From the NCBI GenBank assembly GCA_902774795.1, contig CACYKA010000003.1:1-64000 (forward strand): a DNA stretch of 64,000 nt, written 5' to 3'. The notes below the pieces were generated by a model. The model did not search any database and had not been told where the DNA came from. It saw only the letters and a program-made list of their open reading frames with translations. Positions 62,104 to 64,000 of this stretch are shown here, piece after piece. Made by a program: the position numbers and the translations under genes. Source of the stretch: an uncultured Prevotellaceae bacterium. GTDB lineage: Bacteria > Bacteroidota > Bacteroidia > Bacteroidales > Bacteroidaceae. Numbering within the stretch: the first letter of the stretch is position 1; every line of letters begins with the position of its first letter.

Positions 62104-62727
62104 ATGTCAAATATCAGGTTAATACCCGTTGACTTCATCGTCGAGCGTGCCAAGGCTTTCAAGACTGCTGCCGAGGCACTGCCCCTGCGTAACCTGCTGT
62201 CTGACTGGTTCGTCTCGCAACATAGTGAGCTTGAGGGCTTTTCTGCGCTGAATGAGATTGACGAACACTTTCCAAAGGCACGTTTTGTGGAGATGTATGG
62301 CAATGCGGAGCAGGCACCGGTGTTGTTGCCTGGTTGCGTGCTTGGCAGGTTCCGTACCAATGCGCTGGCATCAAGGACACTGGCTGCCATTATTTGCGAG
62401 ATTCACCGCCGTATGACCATTCCGGTAGGCGCAAGCCGCAGGGCAACGCGTATGGAAGATGTGCGACAGGATAACTGGACGTGGCCTCACGTGATGCGTG
62501 TTATGATAAAACGAGGCATCATTGCCGAGAATACCAACAAAGCCACCTTTGGGGCTATGATAGAGCAGATACTGGGCGACAAGGTTAGTAAGAACTCTGT
62601 GCGCAGGGCCAACTATGGCGACTATTCTATTTTGAAAACCTACGACTACGACCTGAGCGAGGAGGACAAAGAAATCATAAAAGAGATAACAACCATGTTT
62701 TTGCCACTTTTCAAGACAGAAAACTGA
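62104..62727 (+). CDS. Unknown protein upstream of the VirE-like gene
   Basis: This 207-residue protein is not recognised. It begins MSNIRLIPVDFIVERAKAFK; residues about 85-130 are basic (SRTLAAIICEIHRRMTIPVG, ASRRATRMEDVRQDN), which could bind nucleic acid. It contains no catalytic motif I can identify. Its TGA stop is the first unit of a phased TGACA repeat array. It most likely belongs to the same element as the downstream gene. Confidence 0.6.
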   Translation: MSNIRLIPVDFIVERAKAFKTAAEALPLRNLLSDWFVSQHSELEGFSALNEIDEHFPKARFVEMYGNAEQAPVLLPGCVLGRFRTNALASRTLAAIICEIHRRMTIPVGASRRATRMEDVRQDNWTWPHVMRVMIKRGIIAENTNKATFGAMIEQILGDKVSKNSVRRANYGDYSILKTYDYDLSEEDKEIIKEITTMFLPLFKTEN

Positions 62728-62793
62728 CATAGACGTTGACAGGAGAATGACATTTTTTTGACATTCTGACAACCGTTTGACATCCATTTGACA
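62725..62793 (+). repeat. Seven phased TGACA repeats
   Basis: TGACA occurs at 62725, 62737, 62748, 62759, 62767, 62778 and 62789, spaced 12, 11, 11, 8, 11 and 11 bases, close to one helical turn. The array lies between two genes and upstream of a replication-type gene. It resembles iterons or a cooperative operator. Confidence 0.75.
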
Positions 62794-62841
62794 TTTCATT
62801 TACAAGGCGCAAAATCTATTCCTAGCGTCTTTTTTTTGTTG

Positions 62842-62849
62842 TAATTTTG
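62842..62849 (+). promoter_or_regulatory. -7 element for the VirE-like gene
   Basis: TAATTTTG, about 60 bases before the start codon and 50 bases after the TGACA array. A -33 TTTG is not obvious at the expected spacing, so activation through the array is possible. Confidence 0.5.
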
Positions 62850-62907
62850 CATCACGATTGAAGGAAATCGTACTAACAAAATTATTAACATTTTAATTTA
62901 ATTTCAA

Positions 62908-64000
62908 ATGGAAGTTACTTTGAAGAAAATCGCGCTCAACAGCGCACAGAAGCCCAACCGAGGTCTGGCTTTCGTAAATGACCTCGCAGCCTATGACCGT
63001 CTGACCCACGAGCCTTGGCTTTCAAAGATGGTTGACGACATCCGCAGTGGCAACGATGCCCTGAAGGACGAACTGCCTGTCCGCTGTTCGCACTACTATC
63101 GTTTCAACGACAACCGCCGCCGACAGGCCGACATGGATCCAGAGGCTTTCCTCTTTCAGACCTGTGTTGACATCGACGACGTGGAGGCCGTAGAACCAGC
63201 CATTTCTCGCGCGTACCTTCTCAATAATGAAGAGGGCGGCAAGTGGCAAGGCATGCTGCTCCACATGGAGTATTCGGCCCGTAAGAAGCTGCACATCGAC
63301 ATCCGCATTCCTGTGGGCATGACCATCGAAGAGGCCCAGCAAGCCTATACAGAGGCTCTGGGAGTGGATTATGACAGCAGCTGTACGTCGCCTGAACGCT
63401 TTATCCTTGTTACTGATGCCCGTCAGGAAATCTATCGCTCGGAGCATTGGTATGAGGTGCTGCCAGAAGAGGAATTGAAGGCTCGTCGCGAGGCTTACCT
63501 GAAGCGTGGCCTCACCATCGACGGACGCAAGACTGAGCGCAAAATTGCGCCGACATCGGTGGCCCAATCAAATTCTCGATCCGGCTCCTTGTGTCAATCG
63601 AATTCTCGATGCACATCGGTGGAACCTCGTCAGGCGGAACTCTTTCCTGTCAGCGAAGTGGAGGCTGATGCCTGCTGCCTGCGTATCTTTGACCTTTGCA
63701 TGGAAGAGGCTGGACTTACGGAGCGTTCCTTGCAGATAGAGGGTGTTCGCCACAACTCGCTGCGTAGCATCCTTTCTGTAGGTGCCTGCCAGCTGATGCC
63801 AAAAGAACAGATGGTGGCTGTGGTAAAGACTCGTATGCCTGAATATGCTGAGGAAAAAGACTGTCAGCAGCTCATCAGCGACTTCTACGCCAACTACACT
63901 GAGATGAACCGCCCTTTGACTCGCCGTCAGCGTGAAATTCATGCAGAAGCCTTTGGAGAACAGACTGATAGCGATGAGCCGGAAGAGATAGAAGAGGATA
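62908..64000 (+). CDS. BT4734/VirE N-terminal-domain protein, partial (runs off the window)
   Basis: The frame is open from ATG at 62908 to the window edge (364 codons). The start GLAFVNDLAAYDRLTHEPWL and the following LPVRCSHYYRFNDNRR match the N-terminal domain of Bacteroidetes BT4734/VirE-type proteins, which usually carry a DUF3987 or primase-helicase domain downstream. Residues about 45-210 form that domain (FQTCVDIDDVEAVEPAISRA; PERFILVTDARQEIY). A Ser/Gln-rich linker (about 217-237) contains a short internal repeat. The missing C-terminal part would decide its enzymatic role. It probably acts in replication or maintenance of a mobile or accessory element. Confidence 0.75.
   Translation, partial: MEVTLKKIALNSAQKPNRGLAFVNDLAAYDRLTHEPWLSKMVDDIRSGNDALKDELPVRCSHYYRFNDNRRRQADMDPEAFLFQTCVDIDDVEAVEPAISRAYLLNNEEGGKWQGMLLHMEYSARKKLHIDIRIPVGMTIEEAQQAYTEALGVDYDSSCTSPERFILVTDARQEIYRSEHWYEVLPEEELKARREAYLKRGLTIDGRKTERKIAPTSVAQSNSRSGSLCQSNSRCTSVEPRQAELFPVSEVEADACCLRIFDLCMEEAGLTERSLQIEGVRHNSLRSILSVGACQLMPKEQMVAVVKTRMPEYAEEKDCQQLISDFYANYTEMNRPLTRRQREIHAEAFGEQTDSDEPEEIEED

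Overview
The window looks like chromosome of a Bacteroidales bacterium, most likely Prevotella or a close relative. Several independent signs agree: a short Bacteroidetes-type primary sigma factor, repeated promoters of the Bacteroidetes form (TTTG, about 20 bases, then TAnnTTTG), type IX secretion (T9SS) sorting tails, a BspA-like leucine-rich-repeat protein, the bat (aerotolerance) operon, and plant-polysaccharide enzymes (GH10 xylanase, pectinesterase). The taxonomic call is inference from gene content; there is no rRNA in the window.

Layout. 0.6-8.0 kb: a secreted-protein operon with a giant BspA-like LRR protein, a dockerin-bearing protein, a cohesin-like protein and a 55-residue peptide. 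8.1-9.1 kb: terminators, the 3' remnant of a lost secreted-protein gene, and a B3/B4-domain protein. 9.3-17.7 kb: the complete moxR-DUF58-batABCDE operon. 17.7-25.1 kb: a PAP2 phosphatase, then a leftward operon parA-parB-DUF5683-mltD-rsh-pectinesterase. 25.2-27.3 kb: tRNA-Arg, rpoD and a mannose-1-phosphate guanylyltransferase. 27.2-36.9 kb: a short uvrA, outer-membrane barrels, a periplasmic binding-like protein, a gliding-motility type C-terminal domain protein, DUF3078 and a GH10 xylanase.

37-48 kb is an accessory island. It opens with large palindromes built of short repeated words, followed by a zeta-like kinase with an overlapping small partner, a WYL regulator, an unknown protein, a DEDDh exonuclease, two overlapping DUF262 (GmrSD-like) proteins, a single-HKD phospholipase D-like protein, an ATPase remnant and a HigBA toxin-antitoxin pair. 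The content suggests phage or plasmid defence. 48-50.1 kb holds a transporter, two small membrane proteins and an approximately 410-base noncoding stretch with nested long-range helices, the best candidate here for an undescribed structured RNA.

50.1-60.7 kb is core chromosome: a YgjP-like metallopeptidase, a Dabb protein, secA and the branched-chain amino acid operon ilvD-ilvB-ilvN-(acyl-ACP thioesterase)-ilvC. 60.7-64 kb carries a small RNA candidate, another repeated-word element, two unknown proteins, a phased TGACA repeat array and the start of a BT4734/VirE-like replication-type protein that runs off the window.

All family assignments come from recognising sequence motifs by eye; no database search was run.
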